This document shows positions 1 to 7,856 of a stretch of DNA of 19,184 nucleotides, piece after piece (within the stretch, counting starts at the first letter, position 1; each line of letters starts with the position of its first letter). The DNA is taken from the NCBI GenBank assembly GCA_002314795.1, contig DCHI01000039.1, positions 1 through 19,184 on the forward strand. Reading direction: 5' to 3'. The DNA comes from Bacteroidales bacterium UBA1756. Lineage in GTDB: Bacteria > Bacteroidota > Bacteroidia > Bacteroidales > WCHB1-69. The translations under genes were made by a program, and so were the position numbers. The notes below the pieces were generated by a model. It saw only the letters and a list, made by a program, of their open reading frames with translations, was not told the DNA's origin and did not search any database.

Positions 1-53
1 GTGTCCCAATGCGGAAAACAGGAAGTTGGGATTTTTTCCACCTTTTGTTTGAG

Positions 54-103
54 TATAGAATGAAAAAAAGCCGGCGTTTCCGTCGGCTTTTTTTCATTCT
101 ATA
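54..103. terminator. Bidirectional intrinsic terminator
   Basis: A 50-nt inverted repeat has arms at 54-76 and 81-103 around a TTTC loop. It contains a GC-rich core (AGCCGGCG against CGTCGGCT, one G-U pair) flanked by seven A on one side and seven T on the other. It can therefore act as a rho-independent terminator in both directions. It would end the minus-strand prs transcript and any plus-strand gene entering from the left. The outer arms, about 8 bp beyond the A/T tracts, also pair perfectly. Confidence 0.9.
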
Positions 104-113
104 ACTTTGAATA

Positions 114-1055
114 TTAGATATTTCCAACTTCAAAATGAGAAGCGATGGAAGTCTTGTCAATGACACTTTTAATGACATCGCCAATCAGGTCAGCCACACT
201 GAGAACGATGAATTTGTCAGAAGGACGTTTCATCGGGATGGTATCAGTGATAACGAATTTGTCCACACAAGACTCTTCCAATTTATCGAGGGCATTGCCA
301 GAAAGAAGCGCGTGCGTACACATAACGTAAACTTTCTGAGCACCCAGTTCCTTCACGCGGGCAGCTGCCTTGCAGATGGTACCGCCGGTATCAATGATGT
401 CGTCCAACAAAATGACGTTCTTGCCTTCCACATTACCAATAATTTGGAGGGAGCCCACTTCGTTGGCTTTGATACGCTGTTTGAAACCAATAGCGAAATC
501 ACAATCCAAAACTTTTGCAAAGACGGAAGCACGCTTGGTACCGCCGGTGTCGGGGGAAACGATACAGAGATTGTCCCAGTTCAAACTGCGAATGAAAGGA
601 AGGAATACGGTTGATGCGTAAAGGTGATCAACGGGGACTTCGAAAAATCCCTGGATTTGGTCAGCGTGCAAATCCATAGTAATCAGACGGTTGATACCAG
701 CAGCCGTCAGAAGGTTAGCCATCAATTTGGAACCGATAGAGGTTCTCGGTTTGTCTTTTCTGTCTTGACGGGAATATCCGAAATACGGGACGACCGCGAT
801 AATTTCAGCAGCAGAAGCACGTTTTGCGGCATCAATCAAGATGAGCAATTCTAAAATGTTTTCTGCGGGTGAGAAGGTGGGCTGGATGATAAAAACGTGC
901 TTACCACGAATGGTTTCGTTGTAGTAGGCCTGGATTTCGCCATCTGCAAATTGAACGATTTCCTCATCCAAAAGGTCGATACCTAAATGTTTCGCAATTT
1001 TCTCTGCCAGTTTCGTGTTAGCGCGACCGGTGACAAGAGCAATTTCCGATTTCAT
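114..1055 (-). CDS. prs: Ribose-phosphate pyrophosphokinase (PRPP synthetase)
   Basis: This 313-residue cytoplasmic enzyme makes 5-phosphoribosyl-1-diphosphate from ribose-5-phosphate and ATP, feeding purine, pyrimidine, His, Trp and NAD synthesis. The class I features are all visible: FADGE near residue 37, the flexible-loop segment with YSRQDRKDKPR at about 94-104, the family signature DLHADQIQGFF at 128-138 with the metal-binding His130, the SPDTGGTKRA block at 167-176, and the PRPP-binding loop DDIIDTGGT at 218-226. Length is normal for the family (about 310-320). The ATG start gives a complete N-terminus (MKSEIALVTG), and a TAnnTTTG box lies about 50 bp upstream. The gene stands alone and ends at the palindromic terminator at 54-103. 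Confidence 0.98.
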   Translation of the reverse strand: MKSEIALVTGRANTKLAEKIAKHLGIDLLDEEIVQFADGEIQAYYNETIRGKHVFIIQPTFSPAENILELLILIDAAKRASAAEIIAVVPYFGYSRQDRKDKPRTSIGSKLMANLLTAAGINRLITMDLHADQIQGFFEVPVDHLYASTVFLPFIRSLNWDNLCIVSPDTGGTKRASVFAKVLDCDFAIGFKQRIKANEVGSLQIIGNVEGKNVILLDDIIDTGGTICKAAARVKELGAQKVYVMCTHALLSGNALDKLEESCVDKFVITDTIPMKRPSDKFIVLSVADLIGDVIKSVIDKTSIASHFEVGNI

Positions 1056-1100
1056 AAACTATTGATTTTAAATGGGTTTGTTGAAAAGATTTGATGGGTG

Positions 1101-1108
1101 CAAAGATA
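1101..1108 (-). promoter_or_regulatory. Candidate Bacteroidetes -7 box for prs
   Basis: On the minus strand this reads TATCTTTG, matching the Bacteroidetes sigma-ABfr -7 consensus TAnnTTTG. It lies about 46 bp upstream of the prs start codon. No clear TTTG -33 element is seen at the expected spacing, so the call rests on the -7 box and its position. Confidence 0.5.
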
Positions 1109-1241
1109 GAATATATTTTTCCATTCTCTACTCATATTCCTTTTTTTTTCATAAAATTTAAAACAGTCTAATGTTCACAAAACTTGGGGAAGATGAATTT
1201 CTAATTCAAAATCTAAATTAAGAAAATTGAAAATTAAGTCG

Positions 1242-1249
1242 TACTTTTG
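1242..1249 (+). promoter_or_regulatory. Candidate Bacteroidetes -7 box for ugd
   Basis: TACTTTTG matches TAnnTTTG. It lies about 21 bp before the preferred ugd ATG at 1271, which implies a very short leader. No convincing -33 TTTG was found. Confidence 0.5.
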
Positions 1250-1270
1250 CCGCTTTAAAATTTGAAAAAG

Positions 1271-2596
1271 ATGAAAATTGCAATCGTTGGCTCCGGCTAT
1301 GTGGGGTTAGTTACTGGAACGTGCTTGGCAGAAGTGGGTTGTGACGTTTGTTGCGTCGATATTGACGAAAAAAAAATCGCACGGCTTCAACGCGCCGAGT
1401 CCCCCATTTACGAGCCCGGCTTGGAAGAATTGCTGAAGAAAAACATCAAAAAAAACCGCCTCACTTTTTCCACCTCTTTAGAGTCGATTATTGATGGCGT
1501 GGATGTCGTCTTTTCCGCCGTGGGAACGCCTCCGGACGAAGACGGCAGCGCCGACCTTCAATACGTACTCGAAGTAGCACGCACCGTCGGAAAGTCAATG
1601 AATCATTACATCCTGCTCGTGACGAAAAGTACCGTTCCCGTTGGCACCGCTCAGAAAGTGAGACACGCCATCCGAGAAGAACTGCAACGCAGGGGCGTGG
1701 ATATTCCCTTTGACGTGGCTTCCAATCCGGAATTTTTGAAAGAAGGTGACGCCATCGGTGACTTTATGAACCCGGACCGCATTGTCGTCGGCGTGGATTC
1801 CAAACGTGCCGAAGAGCTTTTGCAAACGATTTATCGTCCCTTCGTGATGAACGGACGCCCCATCATCGTTACCGACATCGCTTCGGCTGAAATGATCAAG
1901 TACGCCGCCAACGCAATGCTCGCTACCCGAATCAGTTTTATGAACGACATCGCCAACCTGTGCGAAGTGGTGGGCGCGGACGTCAATATGGTGCGCCAGG
2001 GCATCGGCAGCGATACACGAATCGGAAACAAATTCCTGCTGGCCGGCATCGGCTACGGGGGCTCCTGCTTTCCCAAAGATGTGAAAGCGTTGATTCATAC
2101 GGCAGACCAAAACGGCTGTTCCCTCGATCTTCTCAAAGCCGTTGAACAGATTAACGAACGACAAAAGTCCGTCTTATTCAATAAGTTCTATGCACATTTC
2201 AAAGGGAATGTGGCTGGGAAAACCGTCGCAATGTTAGGGCTCTCTTTCAAACCCAACACCGACGATATGCGCGAAGCCCCCTCGTTGGTCCTGATTGACC
2301 TTCTTCGCAAAGCCGGTTGCTCCATCCGCGCCTACGATCCCGTGGCTATGGACGAATGCAAACGTCGTATCGGCGATACAGTCACCTACTGCCAAAATCT
2401 TTACGAAACTTTGGAAAACGCTGACGCACTGTTTGTTGTCACAGAATGGTCCGAATTTAAAATTATGGATTTCAGAAAGATGAAAGACCTGATGCGAAAT
2501 GCGGTCATTTTTGACGGACGCAACATCTACAATCCGAATGATATCGCCAAATATGGCATTCCCTATTTTCCTATCGGCTATATTGCAAAACAATAG
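1271..2596 (+). CDS. ugd: UDP-glucose 6-dehydrogenase
   Basis: A 441-residue NAD-dependent enzyme that oxidises UDP-glucose to UDP-glucuronate, a precursor for LPS, capsule and other surface glycans. The N-terminal Rossmann motif is GSGYVGL at 7-13. Other family blocks are GTPPDEDGSADL (85-96), TKSTVPVGT (118-126), SNPEFLKEG (151-159), the active-site Lys210 in EMIKYAANA, and the catalytic Cys266 in GYGGSCFPKD. All catalytic residues are intact and the length is typical. The frame is open from a TTG at 1262, but the ATG at 1271 is preferred because it puts the nucleotide-binding strand MKIAIVGSG directly at the N-terminus, as is usual. GDP-mannose dehydrogenase is a related alternative; the overall motif pattern favours UDP-glucose. 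Confidence 0.93.
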   Translation: MKIAIVGSGYVGLVTGTCLAEVGCDVCCVDIDEKKIARLQRAESPIYEPGLEELLKKNIKKNRLTFSTSLESIIDGVDVVFSAVGTPPDEDGSADLQYVLEVARTVGKSMNHYILLVTKSTVPVGTAQKVRHAIREELQRRGVDIPFDVASNPEFLKEGDAIGDFMNPDRIVVGVDSKRAEELLQTIYRPFVMNGRPIIVTDIASAEMIKYAANAMLATRISFMNDIANLCEVVGADVNMVRQGIGSDTRIGNKFLLAGIGYGGSCFPKDVKALIHTADQNGCSLDLLKAVEQINERQKSVLFNKFYAHFKGNVAGKTVAMLGLSFKPNTDDMREAPSLVLIDLLRKAGCSIRAYDPVAMDECKRRIGDTVTYCQNLYETLENADALFVVTEWSEFKIMDFRKMKDLMRNAVIFDGRNIYNPNDIAKYGIPYFPIGYIAKQ

Positions 2597-2617
2597 AAAC
2601 GTTAACATTTTTTAATG

Positions 2618-2625
2618 TATCTTTG
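2618..2625 (+). promoter_or_regulatory. Candidate -7 box for the acyltransferase/LPS genes
   Basis: TATCTTTG matches TAnnTTTG. It sits in the 52-bp gap between ugd and the acyltransferase gene, 23 bp before the ATG at 2649. It could start a transcript covering the acyltransferase, GT9 and lpxK genes. Confidence 0.5.
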
Positions 2626-2648
2626 CAGCCCATTTTTTAACGGATTTT

Positions 2649-3809
2649 ATGGAAGATAAATTTCAATCCATTCGACACTTTAATAAAAGAGAAGCAATTG
2701 TTGTTAGAAGGGAAATCTTTGCAGATGAAACCTTTAACAAAGCCGTCGCCCGTATCAATATGGGTGTTACCGTTGAGGATTTGAAAGAAGAGTGCAAAAG
2801 TTACGAAAATCTATACGCTTTTCAAAAGGCCGTTCCCGGGCGATTTCTGAAATATTTTTCCGATAAAACGACCAGTCACGTGGAATATTCAGGGTTGGAA
2901 AACATTGACGAATCCAAATCCTACCTTTTCATCGCCAACCATCGTGACATCATTATGGATTCGAGTTATTTACAACTTTATCTTTTTAAAAATAATCGAG
3001 ATACATCCAAAATCGCAATCGGTGACAATTTGGTCTCCTCCCCTCTCCTGCTGAATATCGCCAAACTCAATAAGATGTTCTTGGTAAAACGAAGCGGCTC
3101 GATACGCGAAAAGTTGTTGGATTCCAAACTGTTATCTGAATACATCCATTACAGTCTTTCCGAAGAAAAAGAATCCGTTTGGATTGCCCAACGCAACGGA
3201 AGAACTAAAGATGGCCTCGATAAAACGCAACAAGGTCTCATCAAAATGCTGACCTATTTTGACGATTCTCGCGATGTAATCGAAGTTCTGAAAGAGATGC
3301 ACATCACGCCGCTTACAATTTCATACGAGTATGAGCCGTGCGACAATTTGAAAGCCCGCGAACTGGCACTTTCTGAAAAAGAAAAATACGTCAAAAAACC
3401 TGGAGAGGACTTAAATAGTGTTAAACAAGGAATTTTCGGCTGGAAAGGCGCCGTTAACTTGGTCATCGGCCAACCCATTGACGACGAACTGGATACCATT
3501 CCCGCCGATTTACGAAAGAATGACAAATTGAATGAGGTGGCAAAAATCATCGATAAACAAATCTATGCCAACTACCACCTTTTCCATACGAATTACATTG
3601 CATACGACGTATTAGAACAATGCCAGGAATTTGCATCTTTCTATACAAAAGAACAAAAGGAAAATTTTCTACAATATATTGAAAAACAATCTATTATGGA
3701 AGATATTCCCGCCGATAAAATGAAAAGTTATTTACTCCGAATTTATGCGAATCCCGTAAAAACGCATTTTGGAAAGGAGTTAGCCCATAAAGAAGAAAAC
3801 GATTGGTAA
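2649..3809 (+). CDS. PlsC-like glycerolipid acyltransferase
   Basis: A 386-residue protein with the glycerol-3-phosphate/lysophosphatidate acyltransferase fold. Block I is IANHRDIIMDSS with His98 and Asp104. Block II is around FLVKRSG with Arg148. Block III is IAQRNGRTKDG (179-189), replacing the usual EGTRS. Block IV is ITPLTI (219-224). The His-Asp spacing is HX5D, one residue longer than the textbook HX4D. The protein is also longer than classic PlsC (about 240 aa), with an N-terminal extension of about 70 residues and a C-terminal helical tail. No hydrophobic segment is obvious, so it is probably peripheral to the inner membrane. It transfers an acyl chain to a glycerolipid or a related acceptor; the exact acceptor is unknown. 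The GT9 gene follows after 3 bp, so the two are probably co-transcribed. Confidence 0.8.
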   Translation: MEDKFQSIRHFNKREAIVVRREIFADETFNKAVARINMGVTVEDLKEECKSYENLYAFQKAVPGRFLKYFSDKTTSHVEYSGLENIDESKSYLFIANHRDIIMDSSYLQLYLFKNNRDTSKIAIGDNLVSSPLLLNIAKLNKMFLVKRSGSIREKLLDSKLLSEYIHYSLSEEKESVWIAQRNGRTKDGLDKTQQGLIKMLTYFDDSRDVIEVLKEMHITPLTISYEYEPCDNLKARELALSEKEKYVKKPGEDLNSVKQGIFGWKGAVNLVIGQPIDDELDTIPADLRKNDKLNEVAKIIDKQIYANYHLFHTNYIAYDVLEQCQEFASFYTKEQKENFLQYIEKQSIMEDIPADKMKSYLLRIYANPVKTHFGKELAHKEENDW

Positions 3810-3812
3810 AAA

Positions 3813-4820
3813 ATGAATGAGACACAACCTCCGTCGCGACAAAAGATTTTAATTATCCGTTTTAGTTCCATCGGGGACATCGTCCTCACGACTCCAATTA
3901 TTCGAGCCGTCAAACAGCAGATTCCCAACGCAGAAGTCCATTTCTTAGTTAAAAAGTCAAATGAGATTTTGCTGAAAAGCAATCCCTACGTTGATGTTGT
4001 GCATAACTACATAGGAGATTTGAAATCGACAGTCAAGGAATTGAAATTAGAAAATTTCAGTTACATCATTGATTTACAGCACAATATGCGTTCAAAACGC
4101 ATCTTGCACAAACTGAGAGTTCCACACTGCTCTTTCCCGAAACTCAATGCTAAAAAATTGGTTTTAGTCCGTGCAAAGATCAATTTCCTGCCCGCCGTCC
4201 ATATCGTGGACCGCTATTTCAAAGCGGCAAAAGCGTTAAATATTGTAAATGACGACAAAGGATTGGACTACTTTATTCCAGACGAAGACGCATTTGATAC
4301 ACAGGATTTTCCGGCCGGTTTTGAGAATGGTTACATTGCTGTTGCCGTCGGTGCAGCCCACGCCACCAAACGCATTCCCGTTGAAAAAATCATCGAAATC
4401 GGGAGCCAACTCTATAAGCCGATGGTTTTGTTAGGGGACAAAAACGATGCGGTGGTCGCTGAAAAAATAGTGGAACAGCTACAAGGCAAGGCGCTGAACC
4501 TGTGTGGAAAATGTTCACTCAACACGACTGCTTCCATCATTGCCCAGAGTGATTGCGTTCTTTGCGGCGACACCGGACTGATGCACATTTCGGCGGCTCT
4601 TCGCAAACCGATTGCTTCGCTGTGGGGGAATACGGTTCCCGAGTTGGGAATGTATCCGTACATAGCTCCGGACGCCCCCAAAGCCCGCATCTTTGAAATT
4701 CCGTCTCTCTGCTGCCGCCCCTGTTCCAAATTGGGACACGCAAAATGCCCCCGCGGTCATTTTAAATGTATGAATATGATTTCCTCCTACGAGGTGGCCG
4801 ATTGGATAAATCAATTCTAA
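3813..4820 (+). CDS. Glycosyltransferase family 9 (LPS heptosyltransferase-like)
   Basis: A 335-residue GT-B fold enzyme of the ADP-heptose:LPS heptosyltransferase family, acting at the inner face of the cytoplasmic membrane on the LPS core. The N-terminal signature IIRFSSIGDIVL (14-25) is followed by PII.AVK and the NPYVD block near 57-61. The C-terminal donor-binding half has AVGAAHATKR (about 177-186), VLLGDKND (205-212), and CGDTGLMHISAAL (251-263) with WGNT (271-274). A terminal Cys cluster (C300, C301, C304, C312, C319, with H316) resembles the one in many Bacteroidetes members. The start is 3 bp after the acyltransferase stop, and the end overlaps or abuts lpxK, consistent with one operon for LPS assembly. 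Which sugar it transfers cannot be read from the sequence. Confidence 0.88.
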   Translation: MNETQPPSRQKILIIRFSSIGDIVLTTPIIRAVKQQIPNAEVHFLVKKSNEILLKSNPYVDVVHNYIGDLKSTVKELKLENFSYIIDLQHNMRSKRILHKLRVPHCSFPKLNAKKLVLVRAKINFLPAVHIVDRYFKAAKALNIVNDDKGLDYFIPDEDAFDTQDFPAGFENGYIAVAVGAAHATKRIPVEKIIEIGSQLYKPMVLLGDKNDAVVAEKIVEQLQGKALNLCGKCSLNTTASIIAQSDCVLCGDTGLMHISAALRKPIASLWGNTVPELGMYPYIAPDAPKARIFEIPSLCCRPCSKLGHAKCPRGHFKCMNMISSYEVADWINQF

Positions 4821-4822
4821 TT

Positions 4823-5887
4823 TTGAAAAAATTACGCCAAATATTGCTATTTCCATTTGGTGCTATTTATGGCGCTATTGGACTGATACGCCGCAATTTA
4901 TATTACAAAAATAGCAACAAACGTTATTCTCCAATGGTGCCAACGATTTGCATAGGCAACTTAGCAGTCGGAGGAACGGGGAAAACGCCAATGGTGGAAT
5001 ATTTGGTGCGTCTATTGCAAGACCATTACAAAGTTGCAACTTTGAGCCGAGGGTACAAACGCGCTACGACCGGTTTCATTACATCAATGTATTCCGAAGT
5101 GCCGGTTACCGCCGCGAACTTTGGCGATGAGCCAGCGCAGTTGCACACAAAATTTCCGAACATACAGGTTGCCGTTTGCGAAAAACGGGCTGAAGGCATC
5201 CAAAAATTGCTGAAAACGGAGACGCCACCGGAAATCATCCTTTTGGACGATGCCTACCAGCATTTGCAAGTACGCTGCGGACTCAATGTGCTCCTGACAG
5301 ATTTTTCCAATCCTTATCCGTCAGACTTTCCACTCCCCGCAGGAAATCTTCGTGAATTCCCTTGCGCCGCACGCCCCGCCGACATCGTGATTGTCACGAA
5401 ATGCCCGTCGGACCTCAGCATTTCACAAGCAAAGGTTGTACAAAACAAATTGCGACTCTTACCGAAGCAATCGTGCTTTTTTACAACCTTGGCCTACGAC
5501 TCACCGGTGGCCGTTACCAAAGAAGCGACGAAACATTCTCTCTCTGATATTCGGAAAGTTTTTTTGCTTTCGGGAATTGCCAATCCCAAACCGTTACTGC
5601 ATCATTTATCTTCGCAATTTTCTGAAATAGAACTCATTGAATTTGGAGACCATCATCAATTCACATCAAAGGAAATTGAAAATCTGTGCAAAAAAATTGC
5701 AGATGAAAAGGAGTTTTCCGTTGTAATGACTACTGAAAAAGATTGGACTCGCTTGCAAAACCCATCTCTTCTTTCCATTGTAAAACCGCACTCGTTTTTT
5801 GTAGTCCCGGTGCGAACAGAATTTCTTTTTTCTCAAGAAAATGATTTTAATCAAATGATTTCCACATTTATTGAGAGGAATATATAA
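4823..5887 (+). CDS. lpxK: Tetraacyldisaccharide 4'-kinase
   Basis: Inner-membrane kinase that phosphorylates the 4' position of the lipid A disaccharide. An N-terminal hydrophobic stretch (ILLFPFGAIYGAIGL) is followed by the Walker A GNLAVGGTGKTP (45-56), GDEP (101-104), DDAYQH (142-147; the family usually has DDGfQH) and LPAGNLREFP (171-180). The frame is open from an ATG at 4766, but that start lies 55 bp inside the GT9 gene and would add 19 residues with no LpxK character. A TTG at 4823, 2 bp after the GT9 stop, gives MKKLRQILLFPFG, matching where family members begin (354 aa). The TTG start is inferred; 4766 remains possible. In many Bacteroidetes lpxK is next to punA, as here. Confidence 0.92.
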   Translation: MKKLRQILLFPFGAIYGAIGLIRRNLYYKNSNKRYSPMVPTICIGNLAVGGTGKTPMVEYLVRLLQDHYKVATLSRGYKRATTGFITSMYSEVPVTAANFGDEPAQLHTKFPNIQVAVCEKRAEGIQKLLKTETPPEIILLDDAYQHLQVRCGLNVLLTDFSNPYPSDFPLPAGNLREFPCAARPADIVIVTKCPSDLSISQAKVVQNKLRLLPKQSCFFTTLAYDSPVAVTKEATKHSLSDIRKVFLLSGIANPKPLLHHLSSQFSEIELIEFGDHHQFTSKEIENLCKKIADEKEFSVVMTTEKDWTRLQNPSLLSIVKPHSFFVVPVRTEFLFSQENDFNQMISTFIERNI

Positions 5888-5918
5888 AATCGATTTTTAT
5901 TTTTTCACAAAAAAATTG

Positions 5919-5926
5919 TACTTTTG
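5919..5926 (+). promoter_or_regulatory. Candidate -7 box for punA
   Basis: TACTTTTG matches TAnnTTTG in the 107-bp gap between lpxK and punA. It would give punA its own transcript with a leader of about 60 nt. No strong terminator hairpin was seen after lpxK, so read-through is also possible. Confidence 0.5.
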
Positions 5927-5994
5927 CGCTCTTTTTAAACAATTTACAAACGATACCGTAAGTTGTTGAAACATAAACATTAAATCATACTAAT

Positions 5995-6807
5995 ATGCTG
6001 GAAAAGATTAAAGAAAGTGCTCAGTATTTGGAGCAAAGAATTTCAGCCAAACCAGAAGTCGCCATCGTATTGGGCTCAGGTTTGGGCGGATTAGTTAAAG
6101 ACATTAAGATCGAACACGAGATTTCATATAAGGATATTCCGAATTTCCCAGTGTCCACCGTTGCTGGACACAAAGGGACTTTGATTTTCGGTAAGTTGAA
6201 CGGCACCCAGGTGATGGTGATGAACGGTCGTTTTCACTATTACGAAGGCCATCCGATGAAAACGCTCACCTTCCCCATTTTCGTTATGAACCAAATGGGA
6301 ATCAAGAAGTTGTTACTTTCCAACGCAGCCGGCGGTATGAATCCCACATTCGATGTCGCCGACATTATGATTATCAACGATCACATCAATATGATGGGGA
6401 ACAATCCGTTGATGGGTCCCAACATCGACGAACTCGGACCGCGTTTCCCCGATATGAGCGAGGCCTACTCAAAACGTTGGATTAAATTGGCAAAGAAAAT
6501 TGGTGCTGAACTGAACATCAAATTGCAACAAGGTGTGTATATGGGCGTTACGGGACCTTGCTACGAAACTCCGGCCGAATACAGAATGTTCCATACGATG
6601 GGCGCCGACGCCGTAGGTATGTCCACCGTTCCGGAAGCCATCGTGGCTCGCTTCCTCGGTATGGAAGTTTTCGCACTCTCCGTCATCACGGACTTGGGCG
6701 TCGTGGGACAAGTGGAAAAAGCATCTCACGAAGACGTACTTCACGCTGCCGAAAAAGCAGAACCCAATATGGTGAAGTTAGTTAGCGCTTTGGTTCCTCA
6801 ATTGTAA
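5995..6807 (+). CDS. punA: Purine nucleoside phosphorylase, trimeric (class II) family
   Basis: A 270-residue cytoplasmic salvage enzyme that cleaves purine ribonucleosides with phosphate to base plus ribose-1-phosphate. Family blocks in order: VLGSGLGGL (phosphate loop, 25-33), STVAGHKG (54-61), GRFHYYEGH (78-86), NAAGG (110-114), TGPCYETPAEYR (186-197) with the base-binding Glu191, VGMSTVPE (207-214), and VITDLG (230-235). Length and order match the human PNP/PunA type rather than the hexameric DeoD type. Asp233 occupies what appears to be the position of human Asn243, a residue that influences 6-oxo versus 6-amino purine preference. The gene ends only 4 bp from the convergent Rieske-like gene, with no strong terminator hairpin between them. 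Confidence 0.95.
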   Translation: MLEKIKESAQYLEQRISAKPEVAIVLGSGLGGLVKDIKIEHEISYKDIPNFPVSTVAGHKGTLIFGKLNGTQVMVMNGRFHYYEGHPMKTLTFPIFVMNQMGIKKLLLSNAAGGMNPTFDVADIMIINDHINMMGNNPLMGPNIDELGPRFPDMSEAYSKRWIKLAKKIGAELNIKLQQGVYMGVTGPCYETPAEYRMFHTMGADAVGMSTVPEAIVARFLGMEVFALSVITDLGVVGQVEKASHEDVLHAAEKAEPNMVKLVSALVPQL

Positions 6808-6811
6808 ACGA

Positions 6812-7243
6812 TTAATTGTAGATCCTCAATTTTAACCCATTGTAACGGGTTTTGTAAAATTTGAGTGGAAATCTGGACGGCCCTGATATTACGGAGCCGT
6901 CCAGTATGTTAAATACACTTCCGCAAGTATCGTGACGAATGAGAATTCCACTCTCATCCACCACCAAACGAGAATCATCGATTCCCCAATCGTGAGGACA
7001 AGCACGGTCGTACGCCACAAACGTGCTCTGGTCAACACGATAGACAATAATACCCTTCACACCACCTGTAAAATACTCGTGACCACCTATCAAGTTCAGT
7101 GCTTGATAATTGACATTGTCGGGATAAATGGTGAAATTGACATTGACAGAAGGTATCGTTTGATGTTCGTAACCGGAGCAGCCGCTAATTAGGGAAAGAC
7201 ATACCGCACAGAGGGTCCAGAAAAGAAAAAACTTGGATTTCAT
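6812..7243 (-). CDS. Rieske-like lipoprotein with altered second cluster motif
   Basis: A 143-residue predicted lipoprotein: a hydrophobic signal ends in LISGC, making Cys22 the likely lipidated residue. The body looks like a small Rieske [2Fe-2S] domain. It has a first motif ACPHDWG (Cys82, His84) and a second region HDTCGSVFNILDGSVISGP that follows the Rieske pattern CxxHGxxF...G....GP, except that the Cys and His are swapped (His104, Cys107). Whether it binds an iron-sulfur cluster is therefore uncertain; a degenerate or structural domain is possible. It lies 6 bp downstream of the GldH-like gene, so the two are probably one operon. Location is inferred to be the periplasmic or outer face of a membrane. 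Confidence 0.72.
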   Translation of the reverse strand: MKSKFFLFWTLCAVCLSLISGCSGYEHQTIPSVNVNFTIYPDNVNYQALNLIGGHEYFTGGVKGIIVYRVDQSTFVAYDRACPHDWGIDDSRLVVDESGILIRHDTCGSVFNILDGSVISGPSRFPLKFYKTRYNGLKLRIYN

Positions 7244-7249
7244 CGTCGG

Positions 7250-7801
7250 TTATTTTTCTGTCTTTTGGCCAGCGATGGTGACGGATTTTATCCCGTGCAA
7301 AGACATTTTCGAATATTTGGAATAGACCGTAAAAGTGTAGGTTCCCTCTTCGCGAAACTCCTTCGAGGGGTAGATAAGTTTCGTGGCACGTTTGAGCATT
7401 CGCCCGTTCTCCTCGGCTAAGTCCGTCACCGTTTCATCATCCGTGAACTCCATCGTAACATTCGTGCTTTGGACGCTATTTCCGTCGGGAGAGGTCGTCG
7501 TGATGACAAACGGAACCGACTCCACCTCAATATCGTCGTAAAAATCCACATTGACGGTTAATTTGTACGCCTCTTCAACATCGGGGAAAGTTCCCTTGAA
7601 ATGAATCTCCTTATCAATGCCGTCATCCACTTTCGGGAAAGTCCACACCGCATTTTCAAACACGTGCGTGTCACTGAAACCATCCTTGGGTTTCACCGAA
7701 ATATGGGTATCCTTAAGCGCATCGTGGTGGCAACTCACAAGCAAGATATTGGAAATAAAAAGAATGCAAAAAAATTGAAGGATGTGGACTCTATTTTTCA
7801 T
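7250..7801 (-). CDS. GldH-like lipoprotein
   Basis: A 183-residue predicted lipoprotein with a signal peptide ending in LLVSC (lipidated Cys24). Past the signal it resembles the GldH family of Bacteroidetes lipoproteins: a conserved Trp in a FENAVWTFP segment near 48-56, a central PDG turn near 104-106, an F..EGTYTFTVYS strand near 148-160, and a closing L.GI.SVTI segment. GldH was named in gliding flavobacteria, but homologues occur in non-motile Bacteroidales, so motility should not be inferred. The match is from pattern memory and is moderate; a generic beta-sandwich lipoprotein is the alternative. First gene of a two-gene operon with the Rieske-like protein. Confidence 0.55.
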   Translation of the reverse strand: MKNRVHILQFFCILFISNILLVSCHHDALKDTHISVKPKDGFSDTHVFENAVWTFPKVDDGIDKEIHFKGTFPDVEEAYKLTVNVDFYDDIEVESVPFVITTTSPDGNSVQSTNVTMEFTDDETVTDLAEENGRMLKRATKLIYPSKEFREEGTYTFTVYSKYSKMSLHGIKSVTIAGQKTEK

Positions 7802-7831
7802 TTTGATTAGATGATTTTCAAAAAATGATAT

Positions 7832-7839
7832 TACCTTTG
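7832..7839 (+). promoter_or_regulatory. Candidate -7 box for the RNase H gene
   Basis: TACCTTTG matches TAnnTTTG on the plus strand, about 115 bp upstream of the RNase H ATG. A TTTG occurs at 7802-7805 but its spacing (26 bp) is longer than the usual 19-21. Confidence 0.4.
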
Positions 7840-7856
7840 CGTCTGCAAAACGAGTG

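Noticed and set aside
1..53. Possible 3' end of a plus-strand gene entering from the left.
   Set aside because: All three plus-strand frames are open at the edge for a short distance, but too few residues are present to recognise a product.
1595..2164. Long open frame opposite ugd (189 codons), and similar antisense frames over prs, the PEGA gene and the LPP20-like gene.
   Set aside because: They lie opposite genes with complete conserved motifs, and their translations show no recognisable family or signal; they are shadows of the real coding strand.
6795..6860. Terminator between the convergent punA and Rieske-like genes.
   Set aside because: Only short AT-rich inverted matches are present in and around the 4-bp gap; no GC-rich stem followed by a T tract.
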